NCBI RefSeq assembly: GCF_016918505.1
Contig: NZ_JAFFPZ010000016.1
Span: 1-64,000 of the forward strand
Direction: 5' to 3'
DNA: 64,000 nt
From: Desulforhopalus vacuolatus
GTDB taxonomy: Bacteria; Desulfobacterota; Desulfobulbia; Desulfobulbales; Desulfocapsaceae
The position numbers and the translations under genes are program-made. The notes under the pieces are model-generated. The model ran no database searches, was not told the origin of the DNA, and saw nothing but the letters and a program-made list of their open reading frames with translations. The first letter of the stretch is position 1; each line of letters opens with the position of its first letter. This document shows, one piece after another, positions 44,601 through 54,980 of the stretch.

Positions 44601-45494
44601 GACGTCACGAATACGGCCGCCGGAGCCGGTCTCCGCTCCTGGAAAAGGAGCAACGCCGGTAGGAAAGTTGTGCGTCTCGGCGGTAAGGAGCGGATCCATT
44701 TCGACAGTTTCCAGCTGAAAGGCCGAGGGATGACCGGGCCGTCCAGGGCGCAGCACCTCCACCTCACAGCCGGCGATGGCCGAAGAGTTGTCTTTAAAGG
44801 CGATACGGCTTCCTTTGGGGCTGGCGACAAGGGTCTCCTTGACCAGGTCAAAAAGCGTGGCTGATTTCTCTTCCCCGTCAATCACCTGCCTGCCGCGGAA
44901 AAAACCGTGGCGGGAATGCTCGGAATTGGCGTTGTTGAGGTCCATGAGCTCCACGATAGTGGGATTGCGGTCATTCTTTTTTACAAAGTAATCGTAATAG
45001 AGGTTGCGATCCCACTCGTCCATGGAGATTCCGGGAAGCGCATCAAAGGCGGCGAGTCCCTCTTCCTTGAGAGGCACCTCGTAAACAGCCTCCGGTTTCA
45101 CGCCAGTCTCAAAGGTGGTCAGCGGCTGAGGATAGAGACACTCGGTCATGCGGTCGTGACTGCGGGCGACAAAAGGCTCGACATCTTCCCCTTGAGGTAC
45201 CACGAGGCGGCGCGAACGCTCCACCCGGATAATACTCTTCAGCCCCGCCGCATGGCAGATGGAGACCATATTCGAGGACCAGGCGGTGGCGAAGTTCATC
45301 CGCGGTCCGACTTCCACCACCCGCTCACCGGTGAGCACCGGCTGCAGCTGTACCGTTTCGGCAAGCAGACCATCGGCAAGGATCAGACGCAGGGCATGCC
45401 CCTCCTCCTTCTTCAGCGGGCGACTGCTCGCAACGTTAAAACACCAGGCCTTGCTATCGTTGACTTTACGGTAAAGCTGGAACAGGGTAGACAT
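41697..45494 (-). CDS. purL: Phosphoribosylformylglycinamidine synthase, large single-chain form
   Basis: 1265 residues. It converts FGAR to FGAM with glutamine and ATP. The chain holds the N-terminal PurS-like domain (1 to about 150), linker (SEHSRHGFFRG), two AIRS-type halves with TAETHNFPTGVAPFPGAETGSGGRIRD and DRSDGGLITTLLEMAF, and a C-terminal class I glutaminase with the Cys in LGICNGCQLFG and the LMPHPERC end. This long form is typical of proteobacteria; many other bacteria use separate PurS/PurQ/PurL. The ATG at 45494 has AAGGAG upstream. A HAD gene lies 95 bp upstream on the same strand. Confidence 0.97.
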   Translation of the reverse strand: MSTLFQLYRKVNDSKAWCFNVASSRPLKKEEGHALRLILADGLLAETVQLQPVLTGERVVEVGPRMNFATAWSSNMVSICHAAGLKSIIRVERSRRLVVPQGEDVEPFVARSHDRMTECLYPQPLTTFETGVKPEAVYEVPLKEEGLAAFDALPGISMDEWDRNLYYDYFVKKNDRNPTIVELMDLNNANSEHSRHGFFRGRQVIDGEEKSATLFDLVKETLVASPKGSRIAFKDNSSAIAGCEVEVLRPGRPGHPSAFQLETVEMDPLLTAETHNFPTGVAPFPGAETGSGGRIRDVLGTGQGAFVMAGTAGYCVGSLHIPGYKMAWEQDYPCPDTLAGALEIEISASNGASDYGNKFGEPLIGGFTRSFDMRVGDERWAFLKPIMFTSGIGQIDERHIKKAAEEKGMIIIQVGGPAYRVGFGGGAASSMMQGENESSLDFNAVQRGDAEMEQKMSRVVRACIEMGAHNIVDVIHDQGAGGPANVLKELVEHSGGRVEIRNIHVGDPTMSVLEIYVAEYQERTGFLIRPEKVQQFEAICIREKVGCEILGEVTGDLRFLVHDANDNTTPVDIDIPALLGEMPQKTFSDNRRSLAATPLQLPQVSVDEALGRVLRLVSVGSKRFLTNKVDRAVTGLVAQQQCCGPLQLTVGNTQVLAQSHFSLSGIASSIGEQSIKMLVNPAAGARMAVGESLTNLVWARIADMEQIKCSANWMWAPKLPGEGAALYDACEAMSTLMKEVGVAVDGGKDSLSMATMVENEMVKSPRELVISNYAAMPDVRCKVTPDIKQLGSALLFVDLGEGKNRLGGSALAQVYGQVGDESPDVEKGSLLKNAFLAVQSCIKEELLSAGHDRSDGGLITTLLEMAFAGNCGLEVELAHEGSSLSALFGEELGLVLECREENCLAVEKIFREAGVPLLKIGDTKAEQQIVVRCNGEVVLDRAMPELREMWEETSWQLERLQMNAEYADEERHNIRDRRGPQYHLPYTPDVSDPALLQTAEKPKVAILRDEGSNSEREMAAAFTLAGFEAWDICMNDLLSGAIDLSQFRGLAAVGGFSYADVPESAKGWAATILFNDTMREMFTAFYERSDTFTLGICNGCQLFGLLGWVPQAGLPAERQPRFIHNLSGRFESRWATVKVQNSRAMMLQGMEGLTFGIHVDHGEGLLHFPDTTILDMVKTGGQTPMVFVDDSGVATEAYPFNPNGSVEGLAGLCSADGRHLALMPHPERCFLPWQCHYLPEEMKELEVSPWLRMFQNARKWCDDVR

Positions 45495-45589
45495 AAAAGT
45501 CTCCTTCTTGAATAATTATGATGTTAAAAGGATAAAAAATATTAATTATTACTTTTTTTTGTAATCGGAAACAGATCAGCATTTTTTTC

Positions 45590-45976
45590 TTATGGGTAGA
45601 GCATTTTATCCACAATCGGCCCGATCTTCTTCCAGTTGACGCAGGGACGTTTAAAACCCAGCGGCTGGATAAGCGGACAGCCGGCAGCGGAGTCATCCAC
45701 ATAGACATCGGCGTACGCCTTGGGACTGGAGGTCCATTCGGCCTGTCCGGGATTCTCGTTGATCCCGCTGAGAACAACACCATTCTCTTCAAGGTACTGC
45801 ACCGCATTACTGAGCAGGGAAGCCTCCTCACTGTCAGAACGCATCGTCCACAGGATAAGAAGGGCACCACGATCCTGCAGCCGGAGCAGCCAGTCAATTG
45901 CCTTCGGTACAGGCTTGCCAATTTCGGGATATTCGTGATCCACGATTGTTCCGTCAAAATCTATACAGACATACAT
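45590..45976 (-). CDS. Small HAD-superfamily hydrolase-like protein
   Basis: 128 residues. The HAD nucleophile motif is CIDFDGTIVDHEYPEIG, motif II is LLILWTMRSD, and the acidic motif is DVYVDDSAAGCP. There is no sizeable cap domain. It matches the compact group of proteins similar to polynucleotide-kinase-type phosphatases. The substrate is unknown. GTAAGGAG precedes the ATG at 45976. Transcription with purL is possible given the short gap. Confidence 0.8.
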   Translation of the reverse strand: MYVCIDFDGTIVDHEYPEIGKPVPKAIDWLLRLQDRGALLILWTMRSDSEEASLLSNAVQYLEENGVVLSGINENPGQAEWTSSPKAYADVYVDDSAAGCPLIQPLGFKRPCVNWKKIGPIVDKMLYP

Positions 45977-46189
45977 ACACTTCTCTCCTTACTGGAATTT
46001 TCCCTAAAGAATACGGAAACCATCCCCGACGCAAACATCAGGGTATCTTGAATAATCGCCCATCTTCTTTATTACAGTAAAAAAATGATCTTCGGAGGTA
46101 AACGCCAGACTCCGATATCAATCATAGCTGTAATAAATGTCCTCCTGTGCCTCGAATATGAACGAATGCAGGCTGTTTCAAGGTATTCA

Positions 46190-48055
46190 TCAGTTAAAGG
46201 GCAGTACCACTTTGTCCAGCCCGGCCAGTGCCACAAAGATAAAGCTGTAGAGCGAGGTGATAAAGAGCAGGCCGGAAAGACTCACCGTGACAATATTGCT
46301 GAGGGACGCACGCAGGCGGTAAAGAACCACCGAAAAAATTCCCAGCATGGGCAGAAAATAGCGGCCCTGGGCCTGGAAGTCAGCAGTCCAGGATCGGTAA
46401 AAAGCCATGGCGATGAGAATTATGCAGCATGTTGTTGCCAGTGCCGCAAGACTGATCCCCTTGAAACCACCACTGAGGCAGATTGAAACCACAATTGTTC
46501 CCCCCAGTGCCAGCATCAGCGCACGCACCAGGTCGTAGTAGTTAAAAGAACCCGGTACCGAGGTAAAGCCATATTCCCCGACAGAAGTACGGAAAGAAAG
46601 CTCCCCCCAGCACATCTCAATAAGTGTGCTGAAAGGCACTCCCCGATCCTTCATTTGCAGACGACAGAATTTTTTATCCAGCGGAGTAGAAGGTTTAAAG
46701 GCAGGTTCAGCGTACTGCTCACGGGCGGCCAGCATCTTCTCACTTTTATGAAAATCATTGTTCCAGGCATCAAAGAACTTCGCTCCGCCGAAAATGGCAA
46801 GAGCGAAAACAGCCACGGTGACAATGCGCAGGACCATATCCCGCCTGAGCGGTATTTCTCCCAAAAAGAAACGCCAGCAGATAAAGAGCCCAACGAAAAG
46901 CAGGAAGACGAAGAAGTTGAGCTTACAGAGCAGCAGCATGCCGAGCAACAGCCCCAGGCCGAACAGACGCAGCAGAGAAAAGGGAATCTTCTCCCCTGCG
47001 AGGAGACGGTTCAACGCCGAGTGCTCCTCCACCAGCTGCGCGGCTGCAATCATGGTAAGAAAAAGGGCAAAGGCTTCAGAGTTCCAGTAACTGAAGATAT
47101 ACCAGATCTGCGGTGAAAGCAGCAGCGGCAGAAGAACAATACGATAGACCTGTCGGACGACGGCAAGGCTGAGCAGGATCAGCAGCAACACAGCGTTGAA
47201 AAACCGGAAAGCCATATAGTCAGGCAGATCCAGCGGTGCCAGAAGACGGGCAAACTTGCCAGCAAAGAGGTAGGCGATCTCACCGTTATAGAGGCGGGAA
47301 ACCCCGTAGCAACTGTAGGTGTCTTCCACTCGCAGATCGCCCACCGGGGGAGGCAATGTATATTTTGTATAGTATTTTGCCGCCGCTGCATGCACTGCCT
47401 CATCGGGGTGAACGTTAAACCTGCTCACACCGGCCATTACACAGACAAGAGTAAGCACCACCAGCAGACCTCCGGGAACGAAGAGCCAGCGCGGCAGGAG
47501 CTTCTGCGCGAAGAGAACCAGCAGGAAGGAAAGCAGCAGCAGAACGGCAATGCGGGCGACAACCCAGGGAAAGTTCTCTACCGGAGACAGCTGTGGGATT
47601 GTCCAGGTGAGGGCAGGATCGTTGCCAGTACTGGTGATGGAGAACCCTCCCCCCCCGTCCAGCGTTATCTCTCCGATATCCCTTTCCTGCACCAGCCGCT
47701 TCATCTGCTCCGGCGAGGTGAGGACGAGCGGGGCAAAACCATCCTGGTGGAGAACCAGAGAAATGACCCTGATCACCCCTTTCCTCGCCAGCGGATCAAG
47801 ACGCAGCTCACTGATATGCCGCAGGTCAGCAAGGCGAAACTCAAACTCAGATTTTCCGCGCCCGAGGGAGACAATTTTCACCCGATACTCAGACCAGCCT
47901 TCGTCGGCGTTGCGGTAGTAGATTTTGAAATGAGACCGCTGGTTCGTATCAACATGCAGAAGAACCTCAGCTCTGTCGGCGAAGAGAAACTGCCAGAGAC
48001 CAATCAGCAGCAGCGCCACAAACCCCACCCTGCTCCAGAAACGCAATTCACCCAT
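46190..48055 (-). CDS. Multi-span membrane protein, GT-C glycosyltransferase-like (DUF2142-like)
   Basis: 621 residues. One N-terminal membrane segment (VGFVALLLIGLWQFLFA) is followed by a beta-rich periplasmic region (about 30-165), then about ten more membrane segments. After the second segment comes RFNVHPDEAVHAAAAKYY, where the acidic DE in the first large loop is the usual GT-C catalytic signature. It probably transfers a sugar from a lipid carrier, but the exact family is uncertain. The ATG at 48055 has AAGGTG upstream. A short decayed copy of its LVLTSPEQM segment is seen near 53.5 kb. Confidence 0.75.
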   Translation of the reverse strand: MGELRFWSRVGFVALLLIGLWQFLFADRAEVLLHVDTNQRSHFKIYYRNADEGWSEYRVKIVSLGRGKSEFEFRLADLRHISELRLDPLARKGVIRVISLVLHQDGFAPLVLTSPEQMKRLVQERDIGEITLDGGGGFSITSTGNDPALTWTIPQLSPVENFPWVVARIAVLLLLSFLLVLFAQKLLPRWLFVPGGLLVVLTLVCVMAGVSRFNVHPDEAVHAAAAKYYTKYTLPPPVGDLRVEDTYSCYGVSRLYNGEIAYLFAGKFARLLAPLDLPDYMAFRFFNAVLLLILLSLAVVRQVYRIVLLPLLLSPQIWYIFSYWNSEAFALFLTMIAAAQLVEEHSALNRLLAGEKIPFSLLRLFGLGLLLGMLLLCKLNFFVFLLFVGLFICWRFFLGEIPLRRDMVLRIVTVAVFALAIFGGAKFFDAWNNDFHKSEKMLAAREQYAEPAFKPSTPLDKKFCRLQMKDRGVPFSTLIEMCWGELSFRTSVGEYGFTSVPGSFNYYDLVRALMLALGGTIVVSICLSGGFKGISLAALATTCCIILIAMAFYRSWTADFQAQGRYFLPMLGIFSVVLYRLRASLSNIVTVSLSGLLFITSLYSFIFVALAGLDKVVLPFN

Positions 48056-49063
<1,008 letters not shown>

Positions 49064-51943
49064 ATGAGATTCTCTTCAAAGCTGTCCCTGACTATTTTTT
49101 TCACAGGTTTACTCCTCGTTCTTGTCATTTCATATATCGATTACAGATACGATAAAGAATCTGAAATTACATTCAATATCTATTACACGTCAATATTAAC
49201 AGATACGATATCTGAAAATATTGAACAGTTATTGATAGAAAAAACGAAAACAGCATTGATACTGGCAAATACGCCACTGATAAAAAAATCATTGGAAGAA
49301 AGTAATCTTTTTTACTCAGAGATAAAAGAATCAAAAAGAAAAGATGTGATCAAAGCACTCGATATGAAATGGAAAAATTCGAGTACGGTTAAAGATCCTT
49401 TTATTCTCCAATATACTGACAACCACGTTTCCAACTATTTTAAAGAACAACAGGAAATCCTCCCGGATGAATATGGTGAAATTTTCCTGACCAATAAATT
49501 CGGGGCTCTTGTCGCCTCTACCACCAGACTCTCCACATTTGCCCACGCACATAAATATTGGTGGCAGGGTGCATACAACAACGGATTGGGAAGTGTCTTC
49601 TTTGACGATCGTGGTTATGATGACAGTGTAGATGGATATGTCCTGGGAATTGTTGTCCCCATCAGAAATGCACAGGGAATAGCCGGGATTTTAAAATGTA
49701 ATGTCAATATTATGGGTGCTATAGATAAATTTATATCACCTTTGCAAAACAACGTATTTGGGAAGTTCAAACTGGTCCGTTCTGGAGGGTTAATCGTTTT
49801 CGAAAAAGACGCCAGGCCGTTAAGCACCAAGGTGAGTGATGCCGTCCTCGAAAAGCTGAAAAAGCACGATAACGGCTCAGCAATTGTCACCATCGCCGGG
49901 GAAAAATGGATAGTCGGATTTTCGGAAATTAAACTGACCACAACCAGGCCAGGCTACCAATTTGGTGGAAGTGCTCAATCTATTGATCACAAACAGGGCA
50001 ACACGGGTGAGTCCTGGTATGTACTGAATTTTCGAGACATGAAAACTCTTTTACTTCCAACAATTACGTCCATAAAAAAGATGGCGGTAACCATCATTTT
50101 TATACTTTTTATTCTTGCAATTATTGCGTTCATACTTGGACACCGATTTTTCAGTCCTGCGTCCCTCTTAATACAAAGATTTGGAAAGGTTGCAAAAGGG
50201 GATTTTAAGGCCAAAATAAATCTTCATAAAAAAGATGAATTTGGTATTCTTGCTCAAAGCTTCAACGATATGACTAAAAAACTTGAGCATACGACAACAT
50301 CCATCACAGCACTTGAGAATGAAATTCTATTCAGAAAAAAAACCGAGACTGAAAATAAGGATTTGATACAAAAACTTTTGCTCCGTGAAAAACGTCTCAA
50401 GAAGCAGGAAAACGAACTGCAAGCGTACAAAAACATGGTTTCCTTTTCCAATGACATTATGTTTCTGATCGATACAAATTATAAATATCAGATAGTTAAC
50501 GGAAAGTACGCGACGTACAGGAAGCAACCTGTGGAATATTTCATAGGAATTGATATCTCCGACAAAGAAACCAGAAATCACATTGGGACCGAAAGAAAGG
50601 ATATCGACAGATGTTTGCAGGGTGAAATATTCAGGGTTCAAAAATGGATAGAATATCCTGAACAGGGTAACAGATATATGGATATATCCTATTCGCCGTA
50701 CAGGGATCAGGAAACCATAAAAGGCGTAATCGTAGAATGCAGAGATATCACCGATATTATACAAGGAAGGGAAGAGAGAGAGGAATTACGCAAGCAACTT
50801 TTTCAATCACAAAAAATGGAATCCATTGGTACACTTGCTGGAGGTATTGCCCATGATTTCAATAACATTCTTTCCTCTGTATTGGGATATAGCGAATTGG
50901 CGTTGCTGGATGTCGAGCCGGGTTCAACCCTGGAAGAAAGATTAAAGACGATCTATGCTGGCGGAATTCGAGCCAGAGATCTGGTCAAACAGATTCTACT
51001 TTTTGCCCGTCAGTCCGACGATAAATTGCGGCCCGTCCACGTAGCGAATCTGGCAAGAGAAGTGTTCAAACTGATACGCTCTTCGGTTCCTGCAACAATC
51101 GACATAAAATTGAATAGTACCACTGATTCCATAATCATGGGCAACCCAACCCGGATACACCAGGTCCTTATGAATCTGCTCACCAATGCTTCTCAGGCTA
51201 TGGAAGAGGATGGCGGTATTATGGAGTTGACTCTGTGCGACGTTCGGATCGAAAGCGATGAAGCAGCTCCAACCATGGGCATGAAACCCGGAGACTATAT
51301 CCGGATCACGGTATCAGATACGGGTCAGGGCATGCCGCCGGAAATCATGAGCTCCATCTTTGAGCCCTATTTTACCACAAAAAAAGGGGGATCCGGAACG
51401 GGCCTTGGTCTGGCCCTTACCCACGGCATTGTCGAAAACCATGGCGGGACGATTCAGGTCCAAAGTACGCCAGGACAAGGAACCATCTTCACCCTGTTCC
51501 TGCCGATAATAGAAGAGCAGAGCACGACGGAGTCTCATCAAATGGCATCTCATCCCGCACCTCTGAAGAGGAGCACGGAACGAATTCTTGTTGTGGATGA
51601 CGAACCTTCCATTACAGGTATGATTCACGATTTTCTGGAAAAGCTCGGATACACCGTCACTGTCAAAAACTCCAGCCTTGAGGCTTTAGATCTGTTCACC
51701 ACAAACCCACAGGCCTTTGATCTGGTTATATCTGATATGACCATGCCCGATATGACCGGGGATAAACTCAGCATTCAACTCCTTGAAATCCGGGCGGATA
51801 TCCCCATCATCCTGTGCACCGGATACAGCAGTAAAACGCTTGGGCGAACGGCTTCTGAAATCGGAGTCAGGGCATTGCTGGATAAACCGATTGTAAACGC
51901 CAGTCTGGCTGCAATAATGAGAAATATTCTGGATAAAATATAA
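49064..51943 (+). CDS. Hybrid sensor histidine kinase with extracellular Cache domain
   Basis: 959 residues. Membrane segment at about 8-25, extracellular Cache-type ligand domain to about 335 (YIDYRYDKES, TTRLSTFAHAHKYWWQGAYN, VLGIVVPIRNAQGIAGILKCNV), membrane segment at about 342-362, HAMP, a coiled coil, PAS (about 455-570), HisKA with GTLAGGIAHDFNNILSSVLGYSELA, HATPase with NLLTNASQAM and GTGLGLALTHGIVENHGG, and a C-terminal receiver (ILVVDDEPSI, LVISDMTMPDMTG, LDKPI). It reads a small external molecule by analogy with other Cache kinases. There is no output regulator next to it; the pilin-like gene follows 320 bp later. AAGG precedes the ATG. The gene is AT-richer than its neighbours. 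Confidence 0.93.
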   Translation: MRFSSKLSLTIFFTGLLLVLVISYIDYRYDKESEITFNIYYTSILTDTISENIEQLLIEKTKTALILANTPLIKKSLEESNLFYSEIKESKRKDVIKALDMKWKNSSTVKDPFILQYTDNHVSNYFKEQQEILPDEYGEIFLTNKFGALVASTTRLSTFAHAHKYWWQGAYNNGLGSVFFDDRGYDDSVDGYVLGIVVPIRNAQGIAGILKCNVNIMGAIDKFISPLQNNVFGKFKLVRSGGLIVFEKDARPLSTKVSDAVLEKLKKHDNGSAIVTIAGEKWIVGFSEIKLTTTRPGYQFGGSAQSIDHKQGNTGESWYVLNFRDMKTLLLPTITSIKKMAVTIIFILFILAIIAFILGHRFFSPASLLIQRFGKVAKGDFKAKINLHKKDEFGILAQSFNDMTKKLEHTTTSITALENEILFRKKTETENKDLIQKLLLREKRLKKQENELQAYKNMVSFSNDIMFLIDTNYKYQIVNGKYATYRKQPVEYFIGIDISDKETRNHIGTERKDIDRCLQGEIFRVQKWIEYPEQGNRYMDISYSPYRDQETIKGVIVECRDITDIIQGREEREELRKQLFQSQKMESIGTLAGGIAHDFNNILSSVLGYSELALLDVEPGSTLEERLKTIYAGGIRARDLVKQILLFARQSDDKLRPVHVANLAREVFKLIRSSVPATIDIKLNSTTDSIIMGNPTRIHQVLMNLLTNASQAMEEDGGIMELTLCDVRIESDEAAPTMGMKPGDYIRITVSDTGQGMPPEIMSSIFEPYFTTKKGGSGTGLGLALTHGIVENHGGTIQVQSTPGQGTIFTLFLPIIEEQSTTESHQMASHPAPLKRSTERILVVDDEPSITGMIHDFLEKLGYTVTVKNSSLEALDLFTTNPQAFDLVISDMTMPDMTGDKLSIQLLEIRADIPIILCTGYSSKTLGRTASEIGVRALLDKPIVNASLAAIMRNILDKI

Positions 51944-52265
51944 TATTGAGAGCCTGGAGAAAACTGGAAGAAGAAAAGGCGGGAAAGCATTTTTTCACCG
52001 CGAAGAACACGAAGGAACGCGAAGAAAAGTAAAAAAGATTTGAGAATAAGGATTTTTTAAATTAAAATCTGGAAGAAGAGAAAAAGGCAGGAAAATTCTT
52101 CATCTCTCATGGGAGATTGAAGAACCTTGTATTTCGTTCATACTCGAGGAACAGGAGGGAATTTATCGCAGGAATAAAATTGGGCTTTGGAATCTGCCAT
52201 TTATATTGATCACTATGGGATCTGTGTCCTGCCTGCGGATAATTAAATATTTCTGAGGGGATATG
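51944..52265. repeat. Spacer with repeat modules
   Basis: Holds an ACCGCGAAGAACACGAAGG then AACGCGAAGAAAAG module (51998-52030), a TTCGTTCATACTCGAGGAAC module near 52131, and AT-rich sequence before the pilin-like gene. No gene is seen. Confidence 0.65.
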
Positions 52266-53084
52266 ATGAAAAGAGGATTTACACTCATTGAACTGGTAAT
52301 TGTAATAGCAATAATCGGGATATTAGCAGCAATCGCGATACCACTATATACTGGGTACATAAGTAGAACGAAAATTGTAGCCTGCAATGAAAGTATAAAC
52401 AGGATAAAAAAAGAATACGATAGCGATAATGCCCTCAATAAGAAGGAGAAACTAACAGGCGATTATCTTTTAAGTGATTTTACAGCTGAGCTAACAGGTA
52501 CATATAATTATACTGAAGTTTCTGACAATACGTATCAAGGCCCTCAGAGTAATAGTGCGTATGTTTCAGTTTCATTGAGTACTGATGATACTAATCTGGA
52601 AACAGAATGTTTTACTGATGGAGTGGCAACGGCAAGTACTGTTTATGCAAGTACAACAGCTGCTCTTGAGGGTTTTAGCGCAGCCTTAGAGGCTCTGCAA
52701 GCTATGCAAGAAGGTTATAAAGGCGGCACAGAGTTGATAGAAGGGTATGAAAAAAATGAAGGAGAGTTACAGACAGTAGATAATTCCTTAATCGAAGCAG
52801 TTAACGACTTAATTGGAGAGGCGTATACTCTTCCAGACACTTTATATTGGAAAGCTAATACTACTTGGACTCTTCAAAATAAAGAGAAAGTCGATATTGA
52901 AAACCAGTACGTTATGTTTGCGACAGAAATAGATTCGAGTGGCTGGAATGGTTATTTAGCCTATTATAATGGCACATACTATTACAGTGATAATGATAGT
53001 GGGAGTTCAGTAATTACAGGATCTACAACTTCGTCTGGGATGGCAACCTGGTTAACAACCAATGGGTGGACAGCAATTGAATAA
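52266..53084 (+). CDS. Type IV pilin-like protein (prepilin N-terminus)
   Basis: 272 residues. The start [26 protein letters not shown] is a perfect class IV prepilin leader: short basic leader, cleavage after Gly, then Phe1 and Glu5 and the hydrophobic assembly helix. The remaining 240 residues are longer than an ordinary major pilin; they include a Thr/Ser-rich stretch, a helical part ([19 protein letters not shown]) and a Trp/Tyr-rich end ([19 protein letters not shown]). The ATG at 52266 follows GAGGGGATATG. It has no pilus genes beside it, and the nearest pilus-type ATPase is at 13.3 kb. A minor pilin, a pseudopilin or a surface adhesin are possible. Confidence 0.85.
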   Translation: MKRGFTLIELVIVIAIIGILAAIAIPLYTGYISRTKIVACNESINRIKKEYDSDNALNKKEKLTGDYLLSDFTAELTGTYNYTEVSDNTYQGPQSNSAYVSVSLSTDDTNLETECFTDGVATASTVYASTTAALEGFSAALEALQAMQEGYKGGTELIEGYEKNEGELQTVDNSLIEAVNDLIGEAYTLPDTLYWKANTTWTLQNKEKVDIENQYVMFATEIDSSGWNGYLAYYNGTYYYSDNDSGSSVITGSTTSSGMATWLTTNGWTAIE

Positions 53085-53643
53085 ATCGAAAACACTAAGT
53101 TTACTGACCACAGAACGCAACTGCGTGGACATCTTTTTTGGCGATTACGAAGGGCTAAAAGACAAAAAGGGAGAAAGGAGACGGGAGGCAGGAGACAGGG
53201 AAAAGCAAACAGCGGAAAAACAGTTTTTACCGCGAAGGACACGAAGAACGCGAAGAGTAAAGATATATCATTAACCCGGTGGATAAATAGATCCACGCCG
53301 GATAAGTCTAACTTACTGATAGCAGGTCACTAAACGCTGTGTGAAACTTGTAATTTTAAACTTAAATGCCCACAGGGTTAATAACAACAGCAAAGCCCTG
53401 TTTAGTTTTAAAATCTTTTCGCTGTTCCGTCTTTTGCTTTTCCCTGTCTCCCGTCTCCCGTCTCCCGTCTCCCGTCTCCCGTCTCCCCTTTCCCATCCCC
53501 CCACCAGCCACCTCATCTGCTCCGGTGAGGTAAGAACGAGCGGGGCAGGCTGAGAGAAACATAACCCGTCCTGCTCTTTTATTTGTGAAAAAATTAGTAT
53601 CCCTGTAATATATTTTATTTGGGTTCGGGCAGATTGGCCTGAC
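53085..53643. repeat. Repeat-filled spacer with a decayed gene fragment
   Basis: Holds a CTGACCACAGAACGCAACTG module (53102-53140), a GGAGACA-type array (53168-53210), an ACCGCGAAGGACACGAAG module (53229-53246), and the longest minisatellite of the window at 53440-53496, with five exact CCCGTCT units. At 53507-53553, ACCTCATCTGCTCCGGTGAG and AGAACGAGCGGGGCA match a piece of the membrane protein gene near 47700-47740. No intact gene is seen. Confidence 0.75.
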
Positions 53644-54912
53644 ATGTACTTTTTCTATCTGATTCAATGTGAGCAGAAAGCAGTGAACGTCCATCAGAAA
53701 TATCTCGGCAACATTGGTATATTTGCCATGCTGGCACTCATCAGTGCCTTTCCGCCACTCTCCACTGACCTGTATCTGCCAGCCCTGCCGGAGATGGTTC
53801 ACGCTCTCAACGCCAGCGAGGCCGCAGTTAATTTAACCCTTGCCGTCTTCTTTATTGTTTATGCCGGATCACTGCTTTTCTGGGGCCCTTTGAGTGAAAA
53901 ATACGGCCGCCGGCCGATGCTCCTCTCCGGAACATTTATTTATGCCCTCGCCTCTGTCGGCTGCTCTTTCGCTTCCAATATAGATACACTGATCTTCATG
54001 CGCATCGTCCAGGCCTTCGGCGGAGGCGCATCCACCGCTATCGGCACAGCCATCGTCAAGGACATCTACACCGGGAGAGAGCGCGAACGGGCGATGGCTC
54101 TGGTCATGTCCCTGGTAACCATAGCCCCGGTCGTTGCCCCTCTCCTCGGGGCGATACTGCTCAAGTATTTTTCGTGGCGGGCGAGCTTCATGCTCCTTGC
54201 CGGCGTTGGCACACTCGCGTTCTTTGTCACCCTCTTCTTTATAGAGACACTGAAGAAGGAAGATCTTTACCAGGGGTCTCTGCTGCAGTCGTGGGGGAGA
54301 CTTTTTGTCGTACTGGGCAACAGGGGTTTTCGACTTCTTCTGCTTCCCTTTACACTCACCCAGGCGGTAATTCTCGGTTTCATCGGTTCAGCCTCCTATA
54401 TTTATATAGGTCAGTTTCATCTCAGTAAGCAGGCCTTCAGCATTATTTTTTCCTTCAATGCCCTCTGTGCTGTGGCTGGCCCAATGCTCTATGTGTGGGC
54501 CTCAAAGCGGATAAGCTGGCAGAGTATAGTCAGCGCAAGTTATGGCATGATTATCCTCTGCGCCCTCATGCTCGCCACCCTTGCTCCTCTTTCACCATAT
54601 CTTTTTGCACTGTCAATGATTCCCGGAACCCTCGCGGTCACGGTTACCAGAGTACCGAACACCAATCTGATGCTGGAGCAAATGGATACCGACACAGGCT
54701 CCCTCTCCGCTCTGATCAGTTTTTTCACCCTTGCCCTCGGCACTGTGGGGATGATAATCACCTCCCACTTCCCGGGTCACCAGATTCAAGCCATGGCGGG
54801 ATCCAACCTGATCATCGGCACAGTCTGCGGGCTCCTCTGGCTTTATGCCCGCAGGCAGCCAGCTGTAAAAATGCTGCCAGACCACGTCTGCAACGTCCCT
54901 CCCGATAAATAA
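53644..54912 (+). CDS. Bcr/CflA-family multidrug efflux MFS transporter
   Basis: Up to 422 residues with 12 membrane segments. Family marks are the N-terminal [49 protein letters not shown] (the MFS motif A loop) and [21 protein letters not shown] (motif C region). Members export drugs or small metabolites using the proton gradient. The start is uncertain: ATG at 53644 or GTG at 53683 ([12 protein letters not shown]); neither has a strong ribosome site. nhaB follows 68 bp downstream, so the two pumps may be expressed together. Confidence 0.9.
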   Translation: MYFFYLIQCEQKAVNVHQKYLGNIGIFAMLALISAFPPLSTDLYLPALPEMVHALNASEAAVNLTLAVFFIVYAGSLLFWGPLSEKYGRRPMLLSGTFIYALASVGCSFASNIDTLIFMRIVQAFGGGASTAIGTAIVKDIYTGRERERAMALVMSLVTIAPVVAPLLGAILLKYFSWRASFMLLAGVGTLAFFVTLFFIETLKKEDLYQGSLLQSWGRLFVVLGNRGFRLLLLPFTLTQAVILGFIGSASYIYIGQFHLSKQAFSIIFSFNALCAVAGPMLYVWASKRISWQSIVSASYGMIILCALMLATLAPLSPYLFALSMIPGTLAVTVTRVPNTNLMLEQMDTDTGSLSALISFFTLALGTVGMIITSHFPGHQIQAMAGSNLIIGTVCGLLWLYARRQPAVKMLPDHVCNVPPDK

Positions 54913-54980
54913 AGAATAAAGAGAAAAAGAAAATCTACGCTGATACAAAAAAGCTGAACCCTCAACAAAAAAGGAGAACC

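Noticed and set aside
46190-46200. Possible link of the GT-C protein to purL as one operon
   Set aside because: The genes lie on the same strand, but more than 200 bp with repeat modules separates the membrane gene from the HAD gene, and no functional tie is seen.
52160-52200. Possible sigma-54 promoter for the pilin-like gene
   Set aside because: A GG and a GC are present but one base too far apart, with no other match to consensus.
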